Positions 1 to 6,719 of a DNA stretch of 9,069 nt are shown here, piece by piece (the first letter of the stretch is position 1; each line of letters opens with the position of its first letter). This DNA comes from CBCXVS01 sp965178525 (GTDB lineage Bacteria; Tectomicrobia; Entotheonellia; Entotheonellales; Entotheonellaceae). The stretch spans positions 1 to 9,069 of the forward strand of contig CBCXVS010000297.1 in the NCBI GenBank assembly GCA_965178525.1. The letters are read 5' to 3'. The translations under genes were made by a program, and so were the position numbers. The notes under the pieces are model-generated. The model searched no databases and was not told the origin of the DNA. It was given only the letters and a program-made list of their open reading frames with translations.

Positions 1-1209
1 CATGAAGAAGCCATCGTCGTCTTGCAGACTGCACGTGACGTAGCCGACCGGTTGCCGGTTGGCCAGGAAGCCACTCGTCTGCAACTCACGCTCTGTCTGG
101 CGCGCTCCCTCGCGTGTCTCAGCCGCTACGCCGAAGCCCTCGATTGCCTGCAGCATACTGACCTGACGCTATGGCGCGACAGCGTCTTCCCCGGCCGCTA
201 TGCCTTGCTCCGCAGTTACATCTATCAGCAGCTGAGTGAGTGGGAGCAGGCCCAACACCATGCCCAACAAGCGCTATGGGACGCCACCCCATACGATGAT
301 GCAGAGACCGTAGGCCAAGCGCATCATATCCAGGCGATGGCGTGTCTGTTTTTGGGGAAACCTCTCGAGGGTATCGAGCACAGCCAGCAAGCCGTGGCGG
401 TATTCGAACGTCTAGAACAGCGCTATATGGCGGGTTTCAGCCATTTTATCTTGGGGCTCAATAGCCTGAGGAGTGGGGAGGGGGAGCGCGCCCAAGAGGC
501 TGCAGAACAAGCGTGTCAACTGGGCGAGGCGTTGCAGGATCCGCAGCTGCAAAGTATGGCCCTGTGGGCCACCGGATGGATTGCGTCGACCTTTGGCGAG
601 GTTGACACCGGTATCGTGGCGTGCCAACTCAGTGTGGCGTCCGCTCCGGATCCGCTCAATATCGCTCTGGCCCAAGGCTGGCTGGGTTATGCCTACCTGG
701 AACAGGGTAACGGCGCTGCCGCACGGCAATATTTACAACATGCGATTCAGAGCCTCGAGCCGTTCCGTTACCGGCGGCTGCAGGGATGGTACACCACGTT
801 TGTTGGCGCCATCCATCTCCTCGACGATCATCTCGACGCGGCGCGACAGGCGGCACAACAAGGGGGAGCCGTGGCCCGGGACATGCAAGATAACGTTGCC
901 CTGGGATGGGCTCAGCGCGTGCTGGGGCGCGTCGCTCAAGCCGAGGACCATGTCGTGGAGGCTGAGTTTTATCTGCACGAAGCGCTGCACACGTTCACCA
1001 CGGCACAGGCCCGTTTCGAGGTCGGACGTACGCATCTGGCGCTGGCACAACTGGCGCAACAACAAGAGCACCGTAGCACGGTCGTGCTGCAGCACCTGAG
1101 GGCCGCCTACCATCTCTTTCGGACGCTACACGTCCCGTTGCATGCCGAGCGTACTGCACAACGGGCTCGGGATCTGGGATTTGCATGGGATGATGAGGAG
1201 ACCGTATAA
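1..1209 (+). CDS. TPR-repeat protein, C-terminal part (5' end outside window)
   Basis: The reading frame is open from the first base, so the gene begins upstream; 402 residues and the TAA stop are visible. A TTG at 22 is only an internal leucine codon. The protein is almost entirely helical and made of degenerate tetratricopeptide repeats of about 34-40 residues, with the usual Ala/Gly/Leu/Tyr spacing, for example around ALLRSYIYQQLSEWEQAQ, ALAQGWLGYAYLEQGNGAAA and LGWAQRVLGRVAQAEDH. The end (RFEVGRTHLALAQLAQQQ, then LHVPLHAERTAQRARDLGF) is the type of C-terminus seen in large signalling proteins that carry an N-terminal cyclase, kinase or HTH domain, an AAA/NB-ARC ATPase and a long TPR tail. 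Which front domain is present cannot be seen. TPR tails mediate protein-protein contacts. No signal peptide or membrane segment is visible. The TPR call is firm; the larger architecture is inference. Confidence 0.85.
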   Translation, partial: HEEAIVVLQTARDVADRLPVGQEATRLQLTLCLARSLACLSRYAEALDCLQHTDLTLWRDSVFPGRYALLRSYIYQQLSEWEQAQHHAQQALWDATPYDDAETVGQAHHIQAMACLFLGKPLEGIEHSQQAVAVFERLEQRYMAGFSHFILGLNSLRSGEGERAQEAAEQACQLGEALQDPQLQSMALWATGWIASTFGEVDTGIVACQLSVASAPDPLNIALAQGWLGYAYLEQGNGAAARQYLQHAIQSLEPFRYRRLQGWYTTFVGAIHLLDDHLDAARQAAQQGGAVARDMQDNVALGWAQRVLGRVAQAEDHVVEAEFYLHEALHTFTTAQARFEVGRTHLALAQLAQQQEHRSTVVLQHLRAAYHLFRTLHVPLHAERTAQRARDLGFAWDDEETV

Positions 1210-1256
1210 GGTCGCCATGCGATTCGCCCCAGTACTGGATTCCACCCTGCCGATCT

Positions 1257-1265
1257 TGCTATGAT
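1257..1265 (+). promoter_or_regulatory. Possible extended -10 promoter upstream of the acyl-CoA dehydrogenase remnant
   Basis: TGC followed by TATGAT (1260-1265) fits an extended -10 element (TGn-TATAAT-like, five of six matches). The -35 region 17-18 bases upstream (around 1236-1242, TGGATTC) is a poor match, which is tolerable for extended -10 promoters. It lies 48 bases after the stop of the TPR gene and about 45 bases before the ATG at 1310, so it would drive the old dehydrogenase operon and now the intact dehydrogenase. Assigned from sequence alone. Confidence 0.4.
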
Positions 1266-1294
1266 ACACAGCACCAACCACGCACGCTTGGACC

Positions 1295-1300
1295 AAGGAG
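1295..1300 (+). promoter_or_regulatory. Shine-Dalgarno site AAGGAG of the dehydrogenase remnant
   Basis: AAGGAG ends nine bases before the ATG at 1310 and directly abuts another in-frame ATG at 1301. The spacing favours 1310 as the original start, giving MDFEVTYTP, which is how acyl-CoA dehydrogenases of this type begin. The signal remains although the gene behind it is broken after 24 codons. Confidence 0.6.
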
Positions 1301-1309
1301 ATGTCCCGT

Positions 1310-1475
1310 ATGGATTTCGAAGTCACGTATACGCCGGAACAGGAAGCGTTTCGCACCGAGGTACGGACCTGGTTACCCGGTTGAGCGCTACAAGGTTCAC
1401 CAAATCTAGGCGAGCAAGCGGAACGTTATTGCAGGACGCAGTACGGGCAGGAGCAGAGCATGGATCTCGGATTGA
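1310..1475 (+). pseudogene. Acyl-CoA dehydrogenase remnant: N- and C-terminal ends with the middle deleted
   Basis: From ATG 1310 the frame reads an acyl-CoA dehydrogenase N-terminus (YTPEQEAFRTEVRTWL) and stops at TGA 1382-1384. In another frame, 1371-1475 reads like the far end of the same family: GYPVERYKVHQI, then TAG at 1407, then ASKRNVIAGR, ending at TGA 1473-1475. In intact relatives this stretch resembles G.YPVERYYRDAKVHQIYEGASEIQRNVIAGR (family knowledge, approximate). The whole FAD- and substrate-binding middle, about 330 residues, is missing. The catalytic YEG segment is also lost at the TAG, and further small deletions are apparent. The remnant's final stop overlaps the next dehydrogenase by 16 bases, which suggests that the two were once translationally coupled. 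The family assignment rests on motifs read by eye. Confidence 0.7.
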
Positions 1476-2590
1476 CAGAAGCGCAGGAACTCCTGAAGAC
1501 AACAGCAGCGGACTTTGTGCAGCAGGAGTATGATAAAGAAACGTTAGTGGCGTTGGAAACATCGCCAACGGGAATTACCCCGGAGCTGTTCCGCAAAGCC
1601 GCAGAACTTGGGTGGTTCGGCATCCTCATTCCCGAAACCTACGGCGGCGCCGGCCGGTCATTTACCGATGCCGCGGTTCTCTTTGAAGAATTAGGCCGAG
1701 GCCCGGTTTTTGGCCCCCATTTTTCCTCCGGCATTCTTGGGGCGTTAACCGTCTTACACAGCGGTACGGAGGCACAAAAGCAGGCGATCCTGCCGCAGGT
1801 GGCGAGCGGTGCGCATGTGCTCTCGGTGGCCGTCACCGAGCCGCACTATGGCTGGCGGCCGGAGACGGTGCAATTGCGGGCCACGCGCCAGAACGGTCAC
1901 TACGCGCTGCATGGCGTGAAACTCTTCGTACACGACGCCCAAGCGGCGACGCATCTGGTGTGTGCGGTGCGCACGGGCGCTGGAAATGGTGGTAGTGGCA
2001 TTTCGTTGCTGGTCCTACCGGCGGACACCCCGGGCGTGTCGATCCGGGCGCTATCCGGTTGGCTTGGCCAGGTGGATGAAATCCGGTTCGAAAATGTGCA
2101 GGCATCGGCGGACGCGCTCCTCGGGGAGGCGGAAGGCCAGGGCTGGGAGGCGCTCGAGACGGCAGCGTTGCAAGCCATTCCGATTCTCTGTGCGTACAAG
2201 GTCGGCTCGTGTCAGGCGGTCTATGACATGTCCGTCGAGTACAGCCGTACGCGCGTGCAGTTTGGCCAGCCCATTGGGCGCTTTCAGCGTGTCCAGGATC
2301 ATATTGTCAACCTCGTGAACCATCTGGATGCCGCGCGGTGGACGACGTATGAGGCGTTGTGGAAGCTCGATAGCGGCCGGCCCGCAGCCGCCAGTGTACA
2401 CTTGGCCAAGGCGGTGACCAGCGAGGCCTATTTGCGCGTCTGCCATCGCGCGCATGAGGTGCATGCCGGAGTTGGGGTCATCAGCGAATACGGACTCACC
2501 CTGCATACGCAGCGTTCACGCACGTTGTATCATTTGCTGGGTGATGAAAAATTGCATCGGCGCCGTATGGCGGACGCCATGGGGTGGTAA
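1460..2590 (+). CDS. Acyl-CoA dehydrogenase family protein, probably a non-catalytic-type subunit
   Basis: This 376-residue protein has the normal length for the family. The order is: N-terminal helical domain with LGWFGILIPETYGGAGRSF (50-68) and EELGRGPVF (76-84), a middle beta domain with SVAVTEPHYGW (122-132; cf. the FAD-contacting A-x-TEP motif) and WLGQVDEIRFENV, then the C-terminal helical domain with YSRTRVQFGQPIGRFQ (261-276) and HEVHAGVGVISEYGLTLHTQR (332-352). Family members oxidise acyl-CoA thioesters to enoyl-CoA with FAD and pass electrons to ETF. The usual catalytic Glu (YEG near the C-terminus) is replaced here by LLGD (359-362), and I see no Glu at the alternative helix-G position either. 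This is the pattern of the partner subunit in heteromeric enzymes such as the mycobacterial cholesterol side-chain FadE pairs. CAGGAG at 1448-1453, six bases ahead, supports the ATG start. The companion upstream is a pseudogene. The substrate is unknown. Confidence 0.9.
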   Translation: MDLGLTEAQELLKTTAADFVQQEYDKETLVALETSPTGITPELFRKAAELGWFGILIPETYGGAGRSFTDAAVLFEELGRGPVFGPHFSSGILGALTVLHSGTEAQKQAILPQVASGAHVLSVAVTEPHYGWRPETVQLRATRQNGHYALHGVKLFVHDAQAATHLVCAVRTGAGNGGSGISLLVLPADTPGVSIRALSGWLGQVDEIRFENVQASADALLGEAEGQGWEALETAALQAIPILCAYKVGSCQAVYDMSVEYSRTRVQFGQPIGRFQRVQDHIVNLVNHLDAARWTTYEALWKLDSGRPAAASVHLAKAVTSEAYLRVCHRAHEVHAGVGVISEYGLTLHTQRSRTLYHLLGDEKLHRRRMADAMGW

Positions 2591-2655
2591 CGAATGCGGA
2601 ATGCGGAATGCGGAATGCGGAATAAAAGAAATCTTGCACATTCCGCGTTCGTTAC
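2587..2655. repeat. Inverted repeat (17-bp arms) spanning the dehydrogenase stop codon
   Basis: The left arm 2587-2603 (GTAACGAATGCGGAATG) pairs with the right arm 2639-2655 (CATTCCGCGTTCGTTAC) at 16 of 17 positions, and the one mismatch becomes a G-U pair in RNA. The 35-base loop holds further copies of the heptamer, so the right arm could also pair in shifted registers. There is no T-run behind the right arm, so a classical rho-independent terminator is unlikely. It may instead be a small palindromic element or an mRNA 3'-end stem protecting the dehydrogenase transcript. The arm starts inside the stop codon context of the upstream gene. Confidence 0.75.
2592..2623 (+). repeat. Heptamer tandem repeat, GAATGCG x4 plus GAAT
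   Basis: Four exact head-to-tail copies of GAATGCG (2592-2619) are followed by a partial GAAT. They start two bases after the stop codon of the dehydrogenase. Such perfect short repeats arise by slippage and can vary in copy number between strains. No coding role is apparent. Confidence 0.9.
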
Positions 2656-2716
2656 CCCTACCCTTGCTCTTCCCCATCGAGGGGGAGGGAACAAAAATTT
2701 CTATCCGGGTACATAG

Positions 2717-4393
2717 ATGGCTATGTTCCTCTGGAATACACGCTGGCGTGGCTTGAGGCGTTATCAAGATATTGCCCAGGCGCTGGTGAAATACGGCTAT
2801 ATCGATGTCGTTGAGGCACTCCGCCTGCGCAAACCGTGGCGGCTTGGACAGCGCGTCTTTGGCGCGTCAGAGGTGTCTGAAGCCAGTAAACCTCTCCGTC
2901 TGCGCCTGCTGTGTGAGGAACTCGGTCCGACGTTTATCAAATTCGGACAATTATTGAGTACCCGTGCTGACCTCCTGCCACCGGATTTTTTGCACGAATT
3001 GGCCACCCTACAAGATCATGCGCCGCATGAGGATTTTGCGGTCATTCATGGTATTATCGAAGCCGATTTCGACCAACCGTTGTACGATCTCTATACCGAC
3101 ATCGATCCACAGCCGCTGGCGGCCGCCTCCATGGCGCAGGTACACCGGGCCACGTTGCCCACTGGCGCACAGGTGATTGTCAAAGTCCAGCGGCCGCGAA
3201 TTCCGGAGATCATCGCTGCTGATCTCGATGTCCTACGCGACCTAGCGCGCTTGGCCGACCGTTATATGGCCGAGATACAACCCTTCCAGCCCGTGGGACT
3301 GGTCGATGAGTTTGCCCGCACCATCACGCAGGAACTGGATTTCCGGCATGAGCTGGCGAATCTGGAACGCTGTGCGCGCCATTTTGCCGATGATCCGACT
3401 GTCCTCATTCCGATGCCGTATCCGCACTTGACTACGTCCCGTGTCCTGACGATGGCGTACGTGGAGGGCATCAAGATCACGGACCGCCATGCCCTCGTCC
3501 AAGCCTGCCTCGATCCGCACACGGTTGCGGTGCATGGGGCCAATGCGTTGCTCAAGCAGATCTTCGTGCATGGTTTTTTTCAAGGTGATCCCCATCCGGG
3601 CAATCTGATTGCGCTTCCGGGCAACGTCATTGCCATCCTCGACTACGGCATGTTTGGCGTCATTGATGCCGAAACGCGCGAGCACTTGGCGCTGCTCCTC
3701 CTCGGGGTGGTGCAGCGGGATGCGCCAAAAATGCTGCGAGCTCTGGCCGCGCTCGACGTGCTGGAGGCCGATGGCAATCGACGCCAGTTGCGCCGAGACG
3801 TGATGCAGTTGGTTGACACGTATTTGACGGTGCCGCTGGAGCAGATGAACCTCACGGCTAGGCTAGACGAGATGTTGAAAATCGTGCACCGTCATAGTTT
3901 GCAAATTCCCCCGGAGTTTTTTCTCTTGGTGCGGGCGCTGACGACGGCGGAGAGCATTGGTCGGGCGCTCGATCCGACGTTTAATATTGCCACGTACGTG
4001 CAACCCTTTGCCGAGCAATTGGTCATGGAGCGTTACGATCCGCGTTACTTCATGCGCCGCCTGGGCGCCACGTCGGAGGAGGCTGGCGACCTGTTACTCA
4101 TCCTGCCTGGCATGCTGACGCAAATCCTGGACCGGCTCCGGCGCGGTGATGTGAATATGGGAGTGGAAGTGCGGCAGCTCGATCGCTTGATGCGGGAATT
4201 CGACACCGCTAGCAATCGGCTGACACTGGCCATTATTCTGGCCGCTAGTATTATCGGATCGTCCCTCATCATTCAGACGCAAATGCCCCCGCTGCTGATG
4301 GGCTATCCGGCTTTGGGTCTGTTGGGATTTCTCATCTCGGCCGTGTTAGGTTTCGGACTGGTTATCGCGATTCTCCGCTCCGGTGGGTTTTGA
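2717..4393 (+). CDS. ubiB: AarF/UbiB/ABC1 (ADCK-like) family atypical kinase/ATPase
   Basis: The 558-residue protein has all hallmarks of the UbiB family. These are the KxGQ-type helix FIKFGQLLSTRADLLPPDF (73-91), an Ala-rich nucleotide loop AAASMAQVH (135-143), the ATP-binding lysine in VIVKVQRP (K156), QELDFRHE (205-212), the catalytic-loop-like DPHPGN (291-296) and the metal-binding DYG, a variant of DFG (309-311). The end carries two membrane helices (about 502-520 and 529-552). In bacteria, UbiB is a membrane-anchored accessory factor for ubiquinone (or other isoprenoid) biosynthesis with ATPase rather than protein kinase activity. No other quinone genes lie nearby, so a role in Q synthesis is inferred and the symbol marks the family only. 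The start has only a weak ribosome site; Met3 (2723) is an alternative. The gene follows the dehydrogenase after 126 bases containing the inverted repeat. Confidence 0.92.
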   Translation: MAMFLWNTRWRGLRRYQDIAQALVKYGYIDVVEALRLRKPWRLGQRVFGASEVSEASKPLRLRLLCEELGPTFIKFGQLLSTRADLLPPDFLHELATLQDHAPHEDFAVIHGIIEADFDQPLYDLYTDIDPQPLAAASMAQVHRATLPTGAQVIVKVQRPRIPEIIAADLDVLRDLARLADRYMAEIQPFQPVGLVDEFARTITQELDFRHELANLERCARHFADDPTVLIPMPYPHLTTSRVLTMAYVEGIKITDRHALVQACLDPHTVAVHGANALLKQIFVHGFFQGDPHPGNLIALPGNVIAILDYGMFGVIDAETREHLALLLLGVVQRDAPKMLRALAALDVLEADGNRRQLRRDVMQLVDTYLTVPLEQMNLTARLDEMLKIVHRHSLQIPPEFFLLVRALTTAESIGRALDPTFNIATYVQPFAEQLVMERYDPRYFMRRLGATSEEAGDLLLILPGMLTQILDRLRRGDVNMGVEVRQLDRLMREFDTASNRLTLAIILAASIIGSSLIIQTQMPPLLMGYPALGLLGFLISAVLGFGLVIAILRSGGF

Positions 4394-4643
4394 ATGAAAA
4401 GCTCTCAGCTGTCAGCTTAAAGCTGTCAGCTTAAAAGTGTAGAAGACATGGGAGGAGGCGCTCGTCACCCTGATTGTCTTCTCACGAATGCCGTGCGTTA
4501 TCATGGCATGGCGGGTAGGATTGTTGCGCCGTGTCCGCTGGGAACCGGCAGGCCAATGATTTCATAAAACAGCCCACGGGAATCTGTAACCTTAATGTTG
4601 TCCGACCACTCAAACGTCTGTAACGCACCCGTCACGGAAGATC
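4394..4643. other. Intergenic gap between the ubiB-like gene and the flippase gene
   Basis: About 250 bases without a credible gene. It begins with the AGCTGTCAGC repeat described separately. An 8-bp inverted repeat (AGAAGACA 4441-4448, TGTCTTCT 4475-4482) has a 26-base loop and is weak. I see no convincing -35/-10 pair for the flippase, although the gap is long enough to hold a promoter. GGAAG at 4636-4640 is only three bases from the ATG at 4644, a short spacing for a ribosome binding site. Confidence 0.6.
4407..4434. repeat. 14-bp tandem duplication AGCTGTCAGCTTAA x2
   Basis: Two exact adjacent copies of AGCTGTCAGCTTAA (4407-4420 and 4421-4434) are preceded by a degenerate third piece (AGCTCTCAGCT). 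Each unit is partly self-complementary (AGCT...AGCT), so the strand can form several small stems. It starts 13 bases after the stop of the ubiB-like gene. Short runs of AGCTGTCAGC-type sequence are, to my recollection, common intergenic repeats in several bacterial groups; that was not checked. Confidence 0.85.
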
Positions 4644-6164
4644 ATGGAAGCACCGGAAGTCCAGGCTAGGCGACGAGATACACGCGATATTGTGTGGGGT
4701 GCGGTGATCAATCTCGTCGGCGCCTTGGTACGCGGGCTGCGCCTGATTCTCCTGATCGTGCTGGGGCGTTTGTACGGTCCGAAAGGGGTCGGCCTGTATC
4801 TGCTCGTGTATGCCACCATGGATATCTTTGCCAAGGTGGGCATCATGGGATTGGACCAGGCCGTCCTCACGCGTGTGGCCGGCCAGTATGCCGACGAGGA
4901 TATGGACGGTGTGTATCACACGATCGGCCAAGCCTTAGTCCTCGGGCTGGCCTACACGTCGTTGGTAACCGTGGGGCTGGAACTGCTCGCACCGTGGGTT
5001 GCCGGCGCATTTTTCGGCAAGCCGGAATGGGTGTTGTCTTTGCGTATCGTGGCCTGGATATTACCCTTTTGGACCATCTCGGCGATATTGCTCTTCGCCA
5101 CCCGGGCACTGCGGTTCATGCAATATGAAGTGATCACGAAAGGCGCCCTGGAACCCGCGGTCACACTTGTCCTGGCGCTTTGCCTGTACGTGTTGGACAT
5201 TGGTCTCGTCGGGTTGTGGTTCGCCGTATTAGCGGCTGCGGTCGCCGCGGCAGGTCTGTCGGTCTATTTTTTCACCCGCCGGCTGTCCTTGGCGCGACTC
5301 TGGCGCAGTCTTTGGGTCCCTCAGGGCCGCTGGCAATTGTCCCGTTTTGCCCTGCCCATCGGCCTGGTCGATTTGCTCAATGAGTTGTTGAAGCGCATCG
5401 ATATGTTCCTGGTCGGTCGTTACCTGTCGGCCGATGTCCTAGGCATTTATGGCATCGCACAGGAGGCGGCCACGCCGATCAAGAAGATTCGGCAGGCGTT
5501 TAATCCCATTTTCATTCCTGTCATTTCCGCCTCAAAGCAGAAACAGGATCGCGACAGCATGCTGCACCAATACCGCAATGTGACCCGCTGGATCCTGATC
5601 CTGATTGCTTGTGTTTGGGGGGGTCTCGTCCTGGCTGGCCGCTCACTCCTAGGGCTTTTCGGAGCGGAGTTTACCGTGGGTTTCTCCGTCGTGATTATCT
5701 TGACGCTGGCGTTAGCCATCAACGGCGTGTTGGGTATCTCCGAGCTCTTCATCCTGATCCATAAGCCGTGGCTCAATTTCGTCAATGCTGCCGGCGCGCT
5801 TCTGGCCAATATCTGCCTCAACCTCGTCCTGATCCCCCGCTATGGTATGATCGGGGCGGCGGCGGCCGTCCTGATCATGTATACCGTGCTGAATATCGCG
5901 CGGCTCCTCGAAGTGGCCGTGCTGTACAAATTGCAGCCGTTTACCTCATACCATGCCAAAGCAACTGGCGCCTTCGTCGTGGCGCTTGGCGTCGTCTGGG
6001 GGACACGGATGGCCGTGGATATGCAGGGGGCCGTGGCCGATATCAGCGCTATGCTGCTATGCTGGGGATGCTACTTCAGCTTGCTCGTCCTGATGGGACC
6101 GGCTCCGGAGGAAATGGCGATATTACAGACGTGGCGCCATCGGCTCCGCCGCAGCCGGGGATGA
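4644..6164 (+). CDS. MOP-superfamily (Wzx/PST-like) oligosaccharide flippase
   Basis: The 506-residue integral membrane protein has about 12-14 hydrophobic helices spread over its length, for example near 18-40, 48-70, 94-120, 132-152, 170-210, 314-334, 343-372, 378-396, 401-422, 440-455 and 467-485. The N-terminal pattern (DIVWGAVINLVGALVRGLRLILLIVLGRLYGPKGVGLY) and the mid-protein LPIGLVDLLNELLKRIDMFLVGRYL match the repeated GxxxxG...D.FL.G.. layout of polysaccharide-export MOP flippases. These proteins move undecaprenyl-linked oligosaccharides across the inner membrane for O-antigen, capsule or exopolysaccharide assembly. No glycosyltransferases are in view, so the cargo is unknown and the family call rests on topology and motifs. 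MurJ or a MATE transporter is less likely. It is a stand-alone gene here; the small HicA-like gene follows after 16 bases and may be read through. Confidence 0.85.
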   Translation: MEAPEVQARRRDTRDIVWGAVINLVGALVRGLRLILLIVLGRLYGPKGVGLYLLVYATMDIFAKVGIMGLDQAVLTRVAGQYADEDMDGVYHTIGQALVLGLAYTSLVTVGLELLAPWVAGAFFGKPEWVLSLRIVAWILPFWTISAILLFATRALRFMQYEVITKGALEPAVTLVLALCLYVLDIGLVGLWFAVLAAAVAAAGLSVYFFTRRLSLARLWRSLWVPQGRWQLSRFALPIGLVDLLNELLKRIDMFLVGRYLSADVLGIYGIAQEAATPIKKIRQAFNPIFIPVISASKQKQDRDSMLHQYRNVTRWILILIACVWGGLVLAGRSLLGLFGAEFTVGFSVVIILTLALAINGVLGISELFILIHKPWLNFVNAAGALLANICLNLVLIPRYGMIGAAAAVLIMYTVLNIARLLEVAVLYKLQPFTSYHAKATGAFVVALGVVWGTRMAVDMQGAVADISAMLLCWGCYFSLLVLMGPAPEEMAILQTWRHRLRRSRG

Positions 6165-6168
6165 GAAT

Positions 6169-6173
6169 GAGGA
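6169..6173 (+). promoter_or_regulatory. Shine-Dalgarno site GAGGA that sets the TTG start of the HicA-like gene
   Basis: GAGGA ends seven bases before TTG 6181. No ATG or GTG in the right frame occurs between the flippase stop and this TTG; the ATGs at 6161 and 6167 are in another frame. The resulting N-terminus MARSRHPNKEIEAAL fits the family, so TTG is the likely start. Confidence 0.6.
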
Positions 6174-6180
6174 ACGGGGC

Positions 6181-6402
6181 TTGGCAAGGTCTAGACATCC
6201 CAACAAAGAGATCGAAGCGGCGCTGAGCTATGCCGAAAGTCACGATTGGTCCGTGATCGAATCGCCCCGAGGTCACTGCTGGGGAATGATTCGTTGTCCG
6301 CATGGTCGTGGAGGTTGTCAAAAGTCAATTTGGTCAACTCCTAGGAATCCACAAAACCATGCCAATGCGATTCAGCGTTATGTCGACAGATGTCACCATT
6401 AA
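6181..6402 (+). CDS. HicA-like small protein (putative mRNA interferase-type toxin)
   Basis: The 73-residue basic protein starts at TTG and has the pattern PNKEIEAALSYAESHDW, then GHCWGMIRCP (31-40), GGCQKSIWSTPRNPQNHA (44-61) and a terminal VDRCHH. A helix followed by strands with a conserved Gly-His resembles the double-stranded-RNA-binding-like fold of HicA, in which a His is catalytic. Proteins with the WGxxxCP...GCxxSIWSTPRNPxNHA signature form a widespread family often found next to a second small gene, as here. The cysteines (C32, C39, C46, C71) could bind metal, which classical HicA does not do. The toxin role is inference from fold resemblance and gene pairing; the family name is from memory. 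It overlaps nothing and is followed by the partner after 20 bases. Confidence 0.7.
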   Translation: MARSRHPNKEIEAALSYAESHDWSVIESPRGHCWGMIRCPHGRGGCQKSIWSTPRNPQNHANAIQRYVDRCHH

Positions 6403-6422
6403 AATCGTAAAGTGAGACGCTC

Positions 6423-6716
6423 ATGACGCATCATCAATTCCTACTTATCCTAACAGGCTTGTCCGAAATCACACCTGAACTGTCAGACAAATTGTATGAG
6501 GCAACGGGGGGCGACATCGAATTCAACATGCGCGATGGTGTCGCCTTCCTGGAGTTTGATCGTATGGCGCCTTCACTACAGGATGCCGTGACGTCGGCCA
6601 TCGGCCAAGTGGAAGGGAGTGGCGTGGGCTTGCGGGTGGTGCGGGTTGAAACGGAAGCCGCCAACACCATTGCCAAGATCAACGCCGATCTGTTGGGCAT
6701 GGTCAGCGGGCGATGA
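6423..6716 (+). CDS. Small acidic partner protein of the HicA-like gene (putative antitoxin)
   Basis: This 97-residue acidic protein lies 20 bases downstream of the HicA-like gene, the usual toxin-then-antitoxin order of hicAB. It contains an alpha/beta unit: ILTGLSEITPELSDKLYEATGGDIEF, VAFLEFDRMAPSLQDAVTSAI and GSGVGLRVVRVETEA. In relatives I recall the same core (LFEAGCDDAT..., LDFDREAxSLxxAIxSAI, VxRVEP) continues into a helix-turn-helix DNA-binding segment. Here the chain ends soon after (TIAKINADLLGMVSGR), so that segment is absent or reduced. GTGAG at 6412-6416 is a modest ribosome site. The antitoxin role is inferred from position and charge; a direct function is not shown by the sequence. 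Confidence 0.65.
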   Translation: MTHHQFLLILTGLSEITPELSDKLYEATGGDIEFNMRDGVAFLEFDRMAPSLQDAVTSAIGQVEGSGVGLRVVRVETEAANTIAKINADLLGMVSGR

Positions 6717-6719
6717 GAA

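Noticed and set aside
473..1099. Open frame of 208 codons on the plus strand inside the TPR gene
   Set aside because: It is rich in Arg, Trp and Cys in an out-of-frame pattern and lies entirely within the well-supported TPR frame.
1261..1533. 90-codon frame across the dehydrogenase remnant
   Set aside because: The composition looks non-coding, and the family similarity in this stretch lies in the other two frames.
2592..2655. CRISPR-like repeat array
   Set aside because: The units are seven bases long and directly adjacent with no spacers, so this is a simple tandem repeat.
4441..4482. 8-bp inverted repeat AGAAGACA/TGTCTTCT as a terminator of the ubiB-like gene
   Set aside because: The 26-base loop is long, the stem is AT/GC mixed and short, and no T-run follows.
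4694..5128. 144-codon frame overlapping the flippase start
   Set aside because: Low-hydrophobicity, Arg/Gly-rich shadow of the membrane protein frame.
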